A stretch of DNA of 64,000 bases from JBBRCE01 sp038205115. Its GTDB lineage: Bacteria; Planctomycetota; Planctomycetia; Pirellulales; JBBRCE01. Position numbers and translations under genes: made by a program. Positions 9,289-22,214 of the stretch are shown piece after piece (position 1 is the first letter of the stretch; the number at the start of each line of letters is the position of its first letter). The notes beneath the pieces are model-generated. The model searched no databases and was not told where the DNA came from. It saw nothing but the letters and a program-made list of their open reading frames with translations. Where the stretch lies: contig JBBRCE010000001.1 in NCBI GenBank assembly GCA_038205115.1, positions 248,001 to 312,000 of the forward strand, in the 5' to 3' direction.

Positions 9289-9626
9289 TGCCTGTCTCCG
9301 TGTGTCAAATTGTGTCGCTGCTGAAAACGGTCGAAACGAAACAAATTCTTCAGCCCTCAAAACGATTGCGGCAGCGCGGCTTTTGAGCAGAGATCGCCTC
9401 GACGCCCGTCATCCGGCAGGATGATCTTACGAGAGCCGTCAGTGAAGGCGAGATCGTTCAGGCGAAATCGTGCAGCGCTTGTTCGTGCGAGCGGCGAGGT
9501 CCAACGCAGTCCGTAAAGCAGCGGCAAAACGTGCGACTTTGGCGGTTATCTAAAACAGCCAACTGCGGACAACCGCATTCCATACTAACCACCGAAAAAC
9601 ACGAGTCAAGGAAAAGGCAGAATCAA
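9289..9626. other. Non-coding interval upstream of the surface-protein gene
   Basis: About 340 bp between the start of the surface-protein gene and the terminator behind rpoC. Frames here are short and unconvincing. It presumably holds the promoter of the surface-protein gene, but I could not pick a convincing -35/-10 pair. Confidence 0.4.
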
Positions 9627-9628
9627 AC

Positions 9629-9660
9629 AAAAAAGCCAGGAACCGGAGTTCCTGGCTTAT
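9629..9660 (-). terminator. Rho-independent terminator of rpoC
   Basis: Perfect 10-bp inverted repeat (AAGCCAGGAA / TTCCTGGCTT) with a 6-base loop, at 9633-9658. On the minus strand the stem is followed by a run of six T. It starts about 60 bp downstream of the rpoC stop, so it should end the rpoB-rpoC transcript before the surface-protein gene and rpsL. Confidence 0.88.
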
Positions 9661-9720
9661 TCGAGAATCGATTGTTATCACGCGAACTGGCTCATTCGCG
9701 CCCGCTACCAAAAGGATCAG

Positions 9721-14046
<4,326 letters not shown>

Positions 14047-14228
14047 GTTAATACTTCCTTTTTTGTTTTAGCCGCCATGGTTAATGGCCAACAGTCGCAG
14101 CGCAACGGCTCAATTTTGCGTCTCGCCCTATCGAAGTTGAAAAGGCTTCAATCGACCTCGCCGAAAACATCTGCTGAAATTTCCTTGGGTCGACTCTCGA
14201 TTCTCGTGCAGACTAAAGCCGGCGATTA

Positions 14229-14609
14229 TCAAGGCATCTCACCACCGATCGGCAATTTTCTTACTCGGATTCGCCCGGGGTCAAAAACGACTACGGCGCC
14301 GAGGTCTAACTCTTTCTCAATTTGCCGGAGATTGGCCATCAAGGAATCGAACTGCTTTTGCGGATGATGGGACACTTCTCGACGAAACAGAATCACCGAA
14401 GGCTTTGATGAAGCTCGCAAGGCCAAGATTGTCCCAAAATCGGTATCCGCGGAAATCACAACCCGGTCCTCACTCACCGCCCTCTCAAAAATCTCTACGT
14501 CGTCCGCGGATTGCATCCCGTAATCTCGCACATGAACCGCATCGTGCCCCGCTTGACGCAAACTCTCAGCGATTTTTGGCGATAAGGCATTGTCAACAAG
14601 GAATTTCAC
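14229..14609 (-). CDS. DUF5615 family PIN-like protein (probable toxin)
   Basis: The 126-residue product has the DUF5615 pattern: KFLVDNALSPKIAESLRQAG at the start with the first acidic residue (Asp6), a GHDAVHVRDYG segment, then RVVISADTDFG carrying the further acidic residues of a PIN-like nuclease fold, and SVILFR. Proteins of this family are predicted RNases found beside DUF433 antitoxins. The GTG start at 14609 overlaps the stop of the DUF433 gene by four bases, so the two are translationally coupled. The pair lies inside rpoB-rpoC on the same strand. Nuclease activity is inferred from family only. Confidence 0.85.
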   Translation of the reverse strand: MKFLVDNALSPKIAESLRQAGHDAVHVRDYGMQSADDVEIFERAVSEDRVVISADTDFGTILALRASSKPSVILFRREVSHHPQKQFDSLMANLRQIEKELDLGAVVVFDPGRIRVRKLPIGGEMP

Positions 14610-14836
14610 GTCCGCACCAGCAGCGGCAATTCATGTTCGCGAACCGCCTCCGCCGCGTACAACAAGCACTCTCGAACATCAACGTCCTGCAAATCGGGAA
14701 AGTCCGTCACAATTTCCGCAACGGACATGCCCTCGGCAACCATCGCCACAACGGTCGCTACGGGAATTCGTAATCCCCGCACGCAAGGCACGCCGTCCAT
14801 TTGACTCGCCTGCACGGTAATTCGTTGGTAAGGCAT
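14606..14836 (-). CDS. DUF433 family protein (probable antitoxin)
   Basis: The 76-residue product matches DUF433: MDGVPCVRGLRIPVATVV followed by a small helix-turn-helix-like part (VAEGMSVAEIVTDFPDLQDVDVRECLLYAAE). DUF433 proteins commonly precede DUF5615 or PIN-like toxins. The ATG at 14836 gives the usual family length and has AGGGG about ten bases upstream; a longer frame begins with TTG at 14878, only a few bases past the rpoB stop. Its stop overlaps the start of the DUF5615 gene. It should be co-transcribed with rpoB. Confidence 0.85.
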   Translation of the reverse strand: MPYQRITVQASQMDGVPCVRGLRIPVATVVAMVAEGMSVAEIVTDFPDLQDVDVRECLLYAAEAVREHELPLLVRT

Positions 14837-14886
14837 ACGTTGACTGCCCCTAATTGCCTCTTGTCCACTGGGAGACAACCCACCAG

Positions 14887-17800
14887 TTACACTCTTCGTT
14901 TTTCCAATTGCATGTTCAGGCCCAGACCGCGGATTTCGTTGGTCAACACGTCAAAGCTGGCAGGCGTGCCGGCTTCCAGCGTGTTTTCGCCCTTGACCAT
15001 CGACTCGTAAATCTTGGTGCGGCCTTCCACATCGTCGCTCTTGACGGTCAGCAATTCCTGCAGGATGTAAGCGGCACCGTAAGCTTCCAGCGCCCAAACT
15101 TCCATTTCTCCGAACCGCTGTCCACCGAAGCGCGCCTTGCCACCCAGCGGTTGCTGCGTGATGAGCGAGTATGGACCAGTCGACCGCGCGTGAACTTTGT
15201 CGTCCACCAAGTGATGCAGTTTGAGCATGTAGATGTAGCCGACCGTGGTCTCTTGCTCCATCTTGTCGCCCGTCCGACCGTCGTAAAGCTGCGCCTTGCC
15301 ATGCCGCGGCAGACCGGCTTCCACCAGGCATTCGCGAATGATTTCTTCGGTGGCGCCATCGAACACCGGCGTCAACGCCTGAAAGCCCAGCAGCGCGCCA
15401 GCCCAACCCAAGTGCGTTTCCAAAATCTGGCCGACGTTCATACGACTCGGCACGCCCAACGGATTAAGCAGAATCTGCAGTGACGTGCCGTCCGCCAAGA
15501 ACGGCATGTCTTCGCGTGGCAGCACCTTGGCAATCACGCCTTTGTTACCGTGGCGTCCGGCCATTTTGTCGCCCACGGAAATCACCCGCTTGGCCGACAC
15601 ATACACCTTAACCATTTGCAATACGCCGCTGCGCAGTTCATCGCCGCGCTTCATCGAGTTCAACACCCGATCGCGATCATCAATGGCCACTTCCACCGCT
15701 GGCCACAAGGTTTTGTAGGCCTTGTCCACATCGGCCTTGCGCTGTGGGCTGCGGATATCGATGGTGTCCAGCTTGAATTGCAGCGCCCGCTCGGCCACGA
15801 ACTTGTGTTCTTGATCGCGAACCAGCGGAGTGCCGTCTTCATCGGTGAGCATGCGGCCCAGGATGGTTTCCATCTCGGCCACCATGGCACCAAAGGACTC
15901 GGCGATTTTGGAGTTGCCGGTGCTCTCGGCTTCTTTGAGTTCTTTTTCGAACTTCTTGCGTTCGTCTTCAGTCAAACTCATCCGACGCGAAAACTTTTGC
16001 GTATCGATGACAATGCCTTCCACGCCCGAGGGCACTTCCAGCGAGTCGTTTTTCACGTCTTCGCCGGCCCGGCCAAAGATAGCGTGCAGCAGTTTTTCTT
16101 CCGGCGTAAGCTCGGTCTTGGATTTTGGCGACACTTTGCCGACTAGAATATCGCCCGGTCGCACGAAGGTGCCGATCCGCACGATGCCGTTTTCGTCCAG
16201 GTTCCGCAACGCTTTTTCACTGACGTTGGGAATATCGCGAGTGAACTCTTCGCGGCCCAATTTGGTTTCGCGAATTTCGATATCGAATTCCTCGATGTGA
16301 ATCGAAGTGTAGGTATCGTTTTGCACCAAGTCTTCGCTGATGATGATGGCATCTTCGAAGTTGAAGCCGTCCCAGGCCATGAAGCCCACCAGCACATTGC
16401 GACCCAAGGCCAACTCGCCACGGAAGGTGGCCGCGCCATCGGCGATGACCTCGCCTTTTTCGACCTTCTGGCCGACCGAGACAATGGGCTTTTGGTTTTG
16501 GCAGGTGCGCTCGTTCAAGCCGGTGAACTTGCGGAGCTTGTGCAGTTCCTTGCCGATTTCGATGCGGTCCGCGTCCACGTACGTGACGGTGCCCTTGTGC
16601 CCCGCGCGAACCAGCAGACCGGAGTTCTGCGCGACATCACGTTCCATGCCGGTGCCCACGATGGGCGGCTCGGTCACCAACAGCGGCACGGCTTGCCGTT
16701 GCATGTTGGACCCCATCAGCGCGCGGTTGGCGTCGTCATGTTCCAAAAATGGAATCAAACCGGCCGAAACGCCAACCATTTGGCTCGGCGCGACGTCGAT
16801 GTACTGAACCTTATCGACCGGCGCCATCTCGAAGTCCGCCCGGTAACGGGCAATGATCGTATCGCCGCGAATGTGGCCTTTTTCCACCGGCGCATCGGCC
16901 GGCGCAAGATAGGCTTCCGCCTCTTGATCGGCGCGCAACCAGACGACTTCGTCCAGCAGCTTACCTTTATGGACTTTACGATACGGCGTGACCAAAAAGC
17001 CGTATTCGTCTACGCCCGAGTAAATGCCCAGGCTGGAGATCAAACCGATGTTCGTACCTTCCGGCGTTTCGATTGGGCAGATTCGGCCGTAGTGCGAAAT
17101 ATGCACGTCGCGAACTTCGAAGCCAGCGCGCTTACGATTCAAACCACCAGGTCCGAGCGCCGATAGCCGACGCTCGTGTGTCAACATCGAGAGCGGGTTG
17201 GTTTGGTCAACCACCTGCGAGAGCTCGCCGCGGCCAAAGAAGTATTCGATGGCAGCCGAAATGCTCTTAGGATTAATCAAACTACGGGGCGTCATGTCCT
17301 CAAGGTCTTTGAGGCTCATTCGCTCTTGCACTGTGCGGCGAAGCTTCAAAAAGCCTTTGCGCAGTTCGTCGCAAGCCAACTCGTCAATGGTTCGCAGACG
17401 GCGATTGCCCAAGTGATCGATGTCGTCGATCTCCGCGCCCGGATCGCCTTGCGCCAACGCCAGCAGATACTTAATGGCGCTGATTAAATCTTCTGGACGC
17501 AACGTCATTTCCGTTTCCGGCACGTTGAGATTCAACTTGCGGTTAATGCGGAAGCGGCCGACGCGTCCCAAACGATAGCGATTGGTGTCGTAAAATTTCT
17601 CGTGGAACAGCGCGCGAGCTTTTTCCAATTGCGGCGGATTGCCCGGCCGCAATCGCTGATAAATCTTCAGCAGTGCTTCTTCGTGGCTGTGGCTGTTGTC
17701 TTCCGCTAGGCTGTTGAAAATCAGCGGCAGCTTGACGTCCGCCATGACCTCAACCGCGTGCAGGCCAGAGGTGCAGATCAGTTCAGCAATGTTTTTAGTG

Positions 17801-18603
17801 ATCTTGTGACCGGCCTCAAGAATGATCTCGCCGGCCTTGTCGCTGTTGGACGGATAAACCACGTCTTCAACGGCGATTTTGTTTTCGATCTTGGCGACGC
17901 TACGTCCATCGACCACCTTTTCTTTAGTGGTTTCATAGAACACGCGCATCAATTCCGAATCGTTGCCGTACTTGGGGTCCATGGCCCGCAAGAGCGTCAT
18001 CGCCGAAAATTTACCGCTTTGGTCGATGCGGACCGTGAGCGTATCTTTTTTGCTGATATTCAGCTCAATCCAGCTACCGCGCTCGGGAATGATGCGGCAA
18101 TTATGCAGCTTCTTTTCCGTGGTTTCCGTATCGGCCACGAAGTCCACGCCAGGGCTGCGATGCAACTGGCTGACCACCACGCGCTCGGCGCCATTGATGA
18201 TGAACTCGCCACCGCCGAGCATGATGGGCATGTCGCCGAGGTAGACTTCTTCTTCCACCGGTTCTTCTTTGGTGAGCCGCAGCCACACGCGAAACGGCCG
18301 ACCGTAGGTCAAGCGCAATTGGCGGCATTCGTGCGGTTCGTAACGCGGCTTGCCGAGCTCGTAGCGCACGTATTCCAAGCGGAGCGTCTTGTCGTAGCTT
18401 TCGATCGGGAAAATTTCCCGCAGCACGCCTTCAATGCCTTGATCTTTGCGCTTGGCGGAGGCCAAGTCGTACTGCAAAAACGCTTCGTAGCTGCGGGTTT
18501 GGATCTGAGTCAGATCGGGAATGGGATGGTGGTCGCGAAGGCTGCCAAAACGGCGGACTTCCCGCGGACGCAGACGTCGTTCTGCCGAGGTCGCCATATG
18601 CAA
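14887..18603 (-). CDS. rpoB: DNA-directed RNA polymerase beta subunit
   Basis: Second-largest RNA polymerase subunit, forming the other side of the active-site cleft and the rifampicin pocket. The 1238-residue product contains the rif region (FGRGELSQVVDQTNPLS, then HERRLSALGPGGL), the conserved ETPEGTNIGLI stretch, KMAGRHGNKGV, and the C-terminal GGKARFGGQRFGEMEVWALEAYG. The rif-region residues look wild-type. The start at 18603 gives MHMATSAERRLRPREVRRFG; a second ATG two codons later is possible. It follows rplL after an unusually long gap of about 770 bp and is followed by the DUF433/DUF5615 pair rather than directly by rpoC. Confidence 0.98.
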   Translation of the reverse strand: MHMATSAERRLRPREVRRFGSLRDHHPIPDLTQIQTRSYEAFLQYDLASAKRKDQGIEGVLREIFPIESYDKTLRLEYVRYELGKPRYEPHECRQLRLTYGRPFRVWLRLTKEEPVEEEVYLGDMPIMLGGGEFIINGAERVVVSQLHRSPGVDFVADTETTEKKLHNCRIIPERGSWIELNISKKDTLTVRIDQSGKFSAMTLLRAMDPKYGNDSELMRVFYETTKEKVVDGRSVAKIENKIAVEDVVYPSNSDKAGEIILEAGHKITKNIAELICTSGLHAVEVMADVKLPLIFNSLAEDNSHSHEEALLKIYQRLRPGNPPQLEKARALFHEKFYDTNRYRLGRVGRFRINRKLNLNVPETEMTLRPEDLISAIKYLLALAQGDPGAEIDDIDHLGNRRLRTIDELACDELRKGFLKLRRTVQERMSLKDLEDMTPRSLINPKSISAAIEYFFGRGELSQVVDQTNPLSMLTHERRLSALGPGGLNRKRAGFEVRDVHISHYGRICPIETPEGTNIGLISSLGIYSGVDEYGFLVTPYRKVHKGKLLDEVVWLRADQEAEAYLAPADAPVEKGHIRGDTIIARYRADFEMAPVDKVQYIDVAPSQMVGVSAGLIPFLEHDDANRALMGSNMQRQAVPLLVTEPPIVGTGMERDVAQNSGLLVRAGHKGTVTYVDADRIEIGKELHKLRKFTGLNERTCQNQKPIVSVGQKVEKGEVIADGAATFRGELALGRNVLVGFMAWDGFNFEDAIIISEDLVQNDTYTSIHIEEFDIEIRETKLGREEFTRDIPNVSEKALRNLDENGIVRIGTFVRPGDILVGKVSPKSKTELTPEEKLLHAIFGRAGEDVKNDSLEVPSGVEGIVIDTQKFSRRMSLTEDERKKFEKELKEAESTGNSKIAESFGAMVAEMETILGRMLTDEDGTPLVRDQEHKFVAERALQFKLDTIDIRSPQRKADVDKAYKTLWPAVEVAIDDRDRVLNSMKRGDELRSGVLQMVKVYVSAKRVISVGDKMAGRHGNKGVIAKVLPREDMPFLADGTSLQILLNPLGVPSRMNVGQILETHLGWAGALLGFQALTPVFDGATEEIIRECLVEAGLPRHGKAQLYDGRTGDKMEQETTVGYIYMLKLHHLVDDKVHARSTGPYSLITQQPLGGKARFGGQRFGEMEVWALEAYGAAYILQELLTVKSDDVEGRTKIYESMVKGENTLEAGTPASFDVLTNEIRGLGLNMQLEKRRV

Positions 18604-19376
18604 ATGCTCCTTAGGTCGCGCGAAACGAATCGAACCGCGCGCAGAAACTCATCGCCAAGGCGTTGCGAGACGGGATCGCAACACAACTGGGAATTTCGCG
18701 CAGAAAAGTGGTTCGATCAGTCAATGGAATCACGAAAAGATGAACGCAAGCGAGTGGCCGCCCGCAAACGAGCGATGCCGACTCGGCAATAACGTCCCCA
18801 GCAAAACGGCCCAGGGCGATATTGCATCCAGCGGTGTTGCACCGAAACCACGTCGCGTTGACATTTCGCGCACAGTGAAGGCTTCGACTTGCATACCACT
18901 CCAGAATCTCGCTCCAGCGAGCATCGGCTACCAGTCGCTTGCGAACAACATTCGCACTGCGGACGGTTGCCGTGATGAGCAGCCCAACGATTACGAGAAC
19001 CTCCGCCGCTGCGCGCGGACATCAACCGCGCAGTCGGCTCGCAACCGGACGAACTACCTGAGGATGGTAACAAATAATTGACGGACGCTAGCTGACTGAC
19101 CAAAACTGTTCGGTTGCCATGCACTGTCGAATTGACCTGCGGGGCCGAAAAGCTTTTCGGGTCAAAAACGCTGTCTCAAAACCCACTTGCACAACTGCCA
19201 AAAACGCGCGCAATTGCGATACGGATAACGTTGACAACGCGAACCGGCCGAGCGACCACTTTCGGCATTCATCCGAAGCAATCGACGGCCAGCGACGCGA
19301 CTGGAAACCCATCAGGCCGCCGATGGCAACGATTGGTTGCCCGGCGGACGACGGAATTTCGGAGTCCGAATGATCG
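18604..19376. other. Long rplL-rpoB intergenic region
   Basis: About 770 bp without a convincing gene; the open frames on both strands are compositionally poor and have no recognisable domains. It contains a perfect 16-bp palindrome (CCGAAAAGCTTTTCGG, 19145-19160). In enterobacteria the rplL-rpoB gap holds an attenuator and an RNase III site, so a comparable processing or attenuation role is possible, but nothing here proves it. Confidence 0.4.
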
Positions 19377-19796
19377 TTACTTGACCACCACCTTGGCGCC
19401 AGCATCTTCCAGCTCTTTCTTGAGCTTTTCGGCGTCTTCCTTGGACACGGCTTCTTTGACCTTGCCCGGAGTCTTTTCGACCAAATCCTTGGCTTCCTTC
19501 AAGCCCAGGCTGGTGGCCGAACGGACGACCTTGATGATGCCGATCTTCTTGTCGGCAGCATAGCTTTCGATAATGACATCGAATTCAGTCTTGGCTTCCG
19601 GAGCAGCCGCGGCAGCGCCGCCAGCGGCAGGGCCGGCCATCATCACCGCGCCGCCTGCGGCGGGCTTGATGCCGTGCACGTTTTCCAAATAGTCGCTCAA
19701 TTCCTTGGCCTCTTTCAAGGTCAACGTCATGATCTTGTCGCCCAACTCTTTAGCGTGGGCAGAGAATTCCTTCGTCGAAGCTTCAGCAGTCGCCAT
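19377..19796 (-). CDS. rplL: 50S ribosomal protein L7/L12
   Basis: L7/L12 forms the flexible ribosomal stalk that recruits translation GTPases. The 139-residue product has the N-terminal dimerisation helices (LTLKEAKELSDYLE), a Gly/Ala-rich hinge, and the C-terminal domain EFDVIIESYAADKKIGIIKVVRSATSLGLKEAKDLVEKTPGKVKE, all typical. It is slightly longer than E. coli L12 because of the N-terminal segment and hinge. It follows rplJ by 336 bp, a wide gap for this pair, and precedes rpoB. Confidence 0.96.
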   Translation of the reverse strand: MATAEASTKEFSAHAKELGDKIMTLTLKEAKELSDYLENVHGIKPAAGGAVMMAGPAAGGAAAAAPEAKTEFDVIIESYAADKKIGIIKVVRSATSLGLKEAKDLVEKTPGKVKEAVSKEDAEKLKKELEDAGAKVVVK

Positions 19797-20132
19797 GTCT
19801 GGTCCTTGTCCTTTCTCACTTAGCGTTTTGTGACGGCCGATCCACCAGCCGCCAACGCAGAACTCATTTGGGTCGTTTGAACTTTATCCAAAAACCCGAC
19901 CGCCGCCCTTAAACATCGGCTGACGCCCGAGGAAGATAACTACGCTTTCTCGACTAATCACACATCCATTTTCAAGCTGGCCCTAACAAATACCGGCCAG
20001 CCTATCTACCGCCATAGCAAGCAGTCATTGTACGGGCAAAAGAGATTTCGCCAAGCACTAATCGTGCCGAAATATTTCTAATTGTTCACAATGCCGCATT
20101 CAGCTCAAAAAAACGCCACCATCTCCCGCAAG
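19797..20132. other. rplJ-rplL intergenic region with a small hairpin
   Basis: 336 bp between the stop of rplJ and the start of rplL, much longer than the usual short spacer. A 7-bp perfect inverted repeat (GCTGGCC / GGCCAGC, 19976-19982 with 19995-20001) is visible. No T-run follows it, so it does not look like a simple terminator. It could hold a promoter or element that raises L12 relative to L10, which is inference only. Confidence 0.35.
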
Positions 20133-20756
20133 TTAAGCGGACGGAGCGTCCGCAGGTGGAGCATCAGTCGCAGGCGATTCGGCCATCGGCGGCGCATCCG
20201 GTGCTGCATCCGTCACCGCAACATCGCTGGCCGACGGGTCTTCGCCCTCGGACTTCTGCTTGATTTGGCTCGCCAAGGCACCACCCACGCTGGTCAACTG
20301 ACCAACCAAAGTTGCCCCCGGAGAAAGAATTTGACCGAGCAGCAAGCTGAGCTGTTCCGACCGACTCGGCCATTTGGCGACGAGTTTGACGTCATCGGCC
20401 GCCATTTTGGCCCCGTCCATCGCGCCGCCGCGCGCTTCCAGCTTGGCGAACTCCTTGAGTTCCATAAGCCGGGCGACTTCCTTCGACAGCGAGACGATAT
20501 CTTCACCGCCCCAGACCACGGCCAGCGTGCCTTTGGCACCTTCGAACGCCGGGGCCAAAGCCGTGCCTTCGGTGGCGCGACGGGCCAGGCTGTTCTTGAC
20601 CAGGGTCATCTGAATCTTCTTTTTGCGAAGTTCCTGACGCAGTTTGCTGGTGCTCACGGCGTCCAAGCCAACGATATTGACCAGCAGTGCGTCGGTGGCA
20701 CCCTGCAGCCGATTTTTCAGGTGACTGGTCACCAGGTCTTTTACGAATTTGCTCAT
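20133..20756 (-). CDS. rplJ: 50S ribosomal protein L10
   Basis: L10 anchors L7/L12 dimers to the 23S rRNA at the stalk base and represses its own operon in many bacteria. The 207-residue product has the typical N-terminal domain (VSTSKLRQELRKKKIQMTLVKNSLARRA), then a C-terminal stalk helix and an unstructured Ser/Ala/Pro/Asp-rich tail of about 45 residues that is longer than in E. coli L10. It follows rplA, with a leader containing a tandem 16-bp duplication and a hairpin. Confidence 0.95.
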   Translation of the reverse strand: MSKFVKDLVTSHLKNRLQGATDALLVNIVGLDAVSTSKLRQELRKKKIQMTLVKNSLARRATEGTALAPAFEGAKGTLAVVWGGEDIVSLSKEVARLMELKEFAKLEARGGAMDGAKMAADDVKLVAKWPSRSEQLSLLLGQILSPGATLVGQLTSVGGALASQIKQKSEGEDPSASDVAVTDAAPDAPPMAESPATDAPPADAPSA

Positions 20757-20852
20757 GGTGGTATCTAAATGCTTGCCGCCGGGATCATTGCGCTGCGGTC
20801 AATTCCGCTCACGTTCGTACCGGCATGAATTTCAATGTTTGAAAATGACTGT

Positions 20853-20884
20853 TTCATTGACGGGCGACTTCATTGACGGGCGAC
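20853..20884. repeat. Tandem 16-bp duplication in the rplJ leader
   Basis: TTCATTGACGGGCGAC occurs twice in perfect tandem at 20853-20868 and 20869-20884, between the stop of rplA and the start of rplJ. The second copy runs directly into the hairpin at 20881-20902. A perfect tandem copy in so short a leader suggests a recent duplication. Confidence 0.9.
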
Positions 20885-20902
20885 CGACCTCAAGATCGGT
20901 CG
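20881..20902 (-). promoter_or_regulatory. Hairpin in the L10 leader
   Basis: A perfect 7-bp stem (CGACCGA / TCGGTCG) with an 8-base loop lies about 12 bp past the rplA stop and 125 bp before rplJ. Its position fits an L10 leader, where L10-L12 binds mRNA to repress translation, but I did not find a clear match to the full known leader fold. No T-run follows on the minus strand, so it is not a typical terminator. Confidence 0.4.
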
Positions 20903-20913
20903 CGCCAATCGAA

Positions 20914-21597
20914 CTAGGCCGCGACAAAAATGCCAGGGCTCATCGTCGCGCTGACCGCAATGCTTTTGATGTAATGGCCCTTCACGGTGTGCGGCTTGAT
21001 GCCTTGAATGTGCTGAATGAAGGCCTGGATATTTTCCGTCAGCTTTTGTTCGTCAAAACTCAGCTTGCCAACCACGGCGTGAACAATGCCACCGGCATCG
21101 TTGCGGAATTCGACCTTACCAGCTTTGTATTCTTTGACGGTCTTGCCCACATCAGGCGTCACGGTGCCCGCACGCGGCGAAGGCATCAATCCGCGCGGAC
21201 CCAGAACCTTACCTAACGGACCGACCAAACCCATCATGTCCGGCGCGGCGATGCAGGCGTCGAAATCCGTCCAACCTTCTTTGATTCTCTTGGCGAGATC
21301 TTCCGCGCCAACTTCATCGGCGCCTGCCGCCGTAGCAGCCACGGCTTGCTCGCCCTTGGCAAACACGACCACCCGCAGCGTCTTGCCGATGCCGTGCGGC
21401 AATACAATCGAACCACGAACGATCTGATCAGCCTGCTTGGCGTCCACGCCCAACCGCATGGCGATTTCGACCGATTGGTCGAATTTGCGATTGTTGAATT
21501 GCTTGAGAATCGTCACGGCCTTGGCCACCGGTTGCGGCGCGTCTTTGCCGGGCACTTTTTCTGCTGCGGCCTTCATGCGTTTGGATAATTGCGGCAT
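20914..21597 (-). CDS. rplA: 50S ribosomal protein L1
   Basis: L1 forms the mobile stalk that moves deacylated tRNA out of the E site and can repress its own mRNA. The 227-residue product contains FDQSVEIAMRLGVDAKQADQ, the PDMMGLVGPLGKVLGPRGLMP signature, and the C-terminal TVKGHYIKSIAVSATMSPG. The ATG at 21597 gives the normal N-terminus (MPQLSKRMK); a longer frame from 21645 adds unrelated residues. It lies between rplK and rplJ as expected. Confidence 0.96.
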   Translation of the reverse strand: MPQLSKRMKAAAEKVPGKDAPQPVAKAVTILKQFNNRKFDQSVEIAMRLGVDAKQADQIVRGSIVLPHGIGKTLRVVVFAKGEQAVAATAAGADEVGAEDLAKRIKEGWTDFDACIAAPDMMGLVGPLGKVLGPRGLMPSPRAGTVTPDVGKTVKEYKAGKVEFRNDAGGIVHAVVGKLSFDEQKLTENIQAFIQHIQGIKPHTVKGHYIKSIAVSATMSPGIFVAA

Positions 21598-21737
21598 CTT
21601 TTTCTCTCTTTTACGCCTGGTGCAAGCTGCACCGGCGGATGTCAACGAACGACGAATTCAATGTGCGGAAGTCTGAATGTTTAGCAACGGACGCCAGCGA
21701 TTTGAGCCTTTCAGCTCAATCGACCATCGGCCGAGAT

Positions 21738-22163
21738 TTACTTTTCAACCGTCAGGCCCATGCTGCGCGCGGTGCCTTCGATCATGCGTTTAGCATGCTC
21801 GACGTCGCGGGCGTTCAAATCGGCCATTTTCAATTTGACGATATTGGCGATCTGCTCCTGCGTAACTTTGCCAACCTTGTCTTTGTTGGGCACGCCCGAG
21901 CCCTTGGCGATGCCTACGGCTTGCTTGAGCAAAGCGGCGGCTGGCGGACTTTTTGTGACGAAATCGAAGCTACGGTCGTTGTACACGTTAACAACAACCG
22001 GAATCGGCATTCCGCCGGCCTCGCGCGTCTTTTCGTTGAATTGCATCACGAATTGACCGAGATTCACGCCGAACTTACCGAGCGAGGTGCCAACTGGCGG
22101 CGCCGGGGTCGCTTGTCCGCCGGGCACTTGAAACTTAACGGTACCGACTAACTGCTTTGCCAT
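21738..22163 (-). CDS. rplK: 50S ribosomal protein L11
   Basis: L11 binds the GTPase-associated centre of 23S rRNA and, in organisms that have RelA, is needed for its activation. The 141-residue product matches the family throughout: GGQATPAPPVGTSLG, the N-terminal PxPP region, and KMADLNARDVEHAKRMIEGTARSMG. Length is normal. It lies between nusG and rplA with short gaps. Confidence 0.97.
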   Translation of the reverse strand: MAKQLVGTVKFQVPGGQATPAPPVGTSLGKFGVNLGQFVMQFNEKTREAGGMPIPVVVNVYNDRSFDFVTKSPPAAALLKQAVGIAKGSGVPNKDKVGKVTQEQIANIVKLKMADLNARDVEHAKRMIEGTARSMGLTVEK

Positions 22164-22214
22164 GATTCCATCGCGAAAAAACGAGTGCTTAAAGTCTGTA
22201 TCTGATTTGAGATC

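Noticed and set aside
17758..18792. 344-residue plus-strand frame opposite the start of rpoB
   Set aside because: Antisense shadow; no ribosome site, no domain.
18717..19124. 135-residue minus-strand frame in the rplL-rpoB gap
   Set aside because: Ser/Arg/Cys-rich with no domain; other overlapping frames on both strands look equally random.
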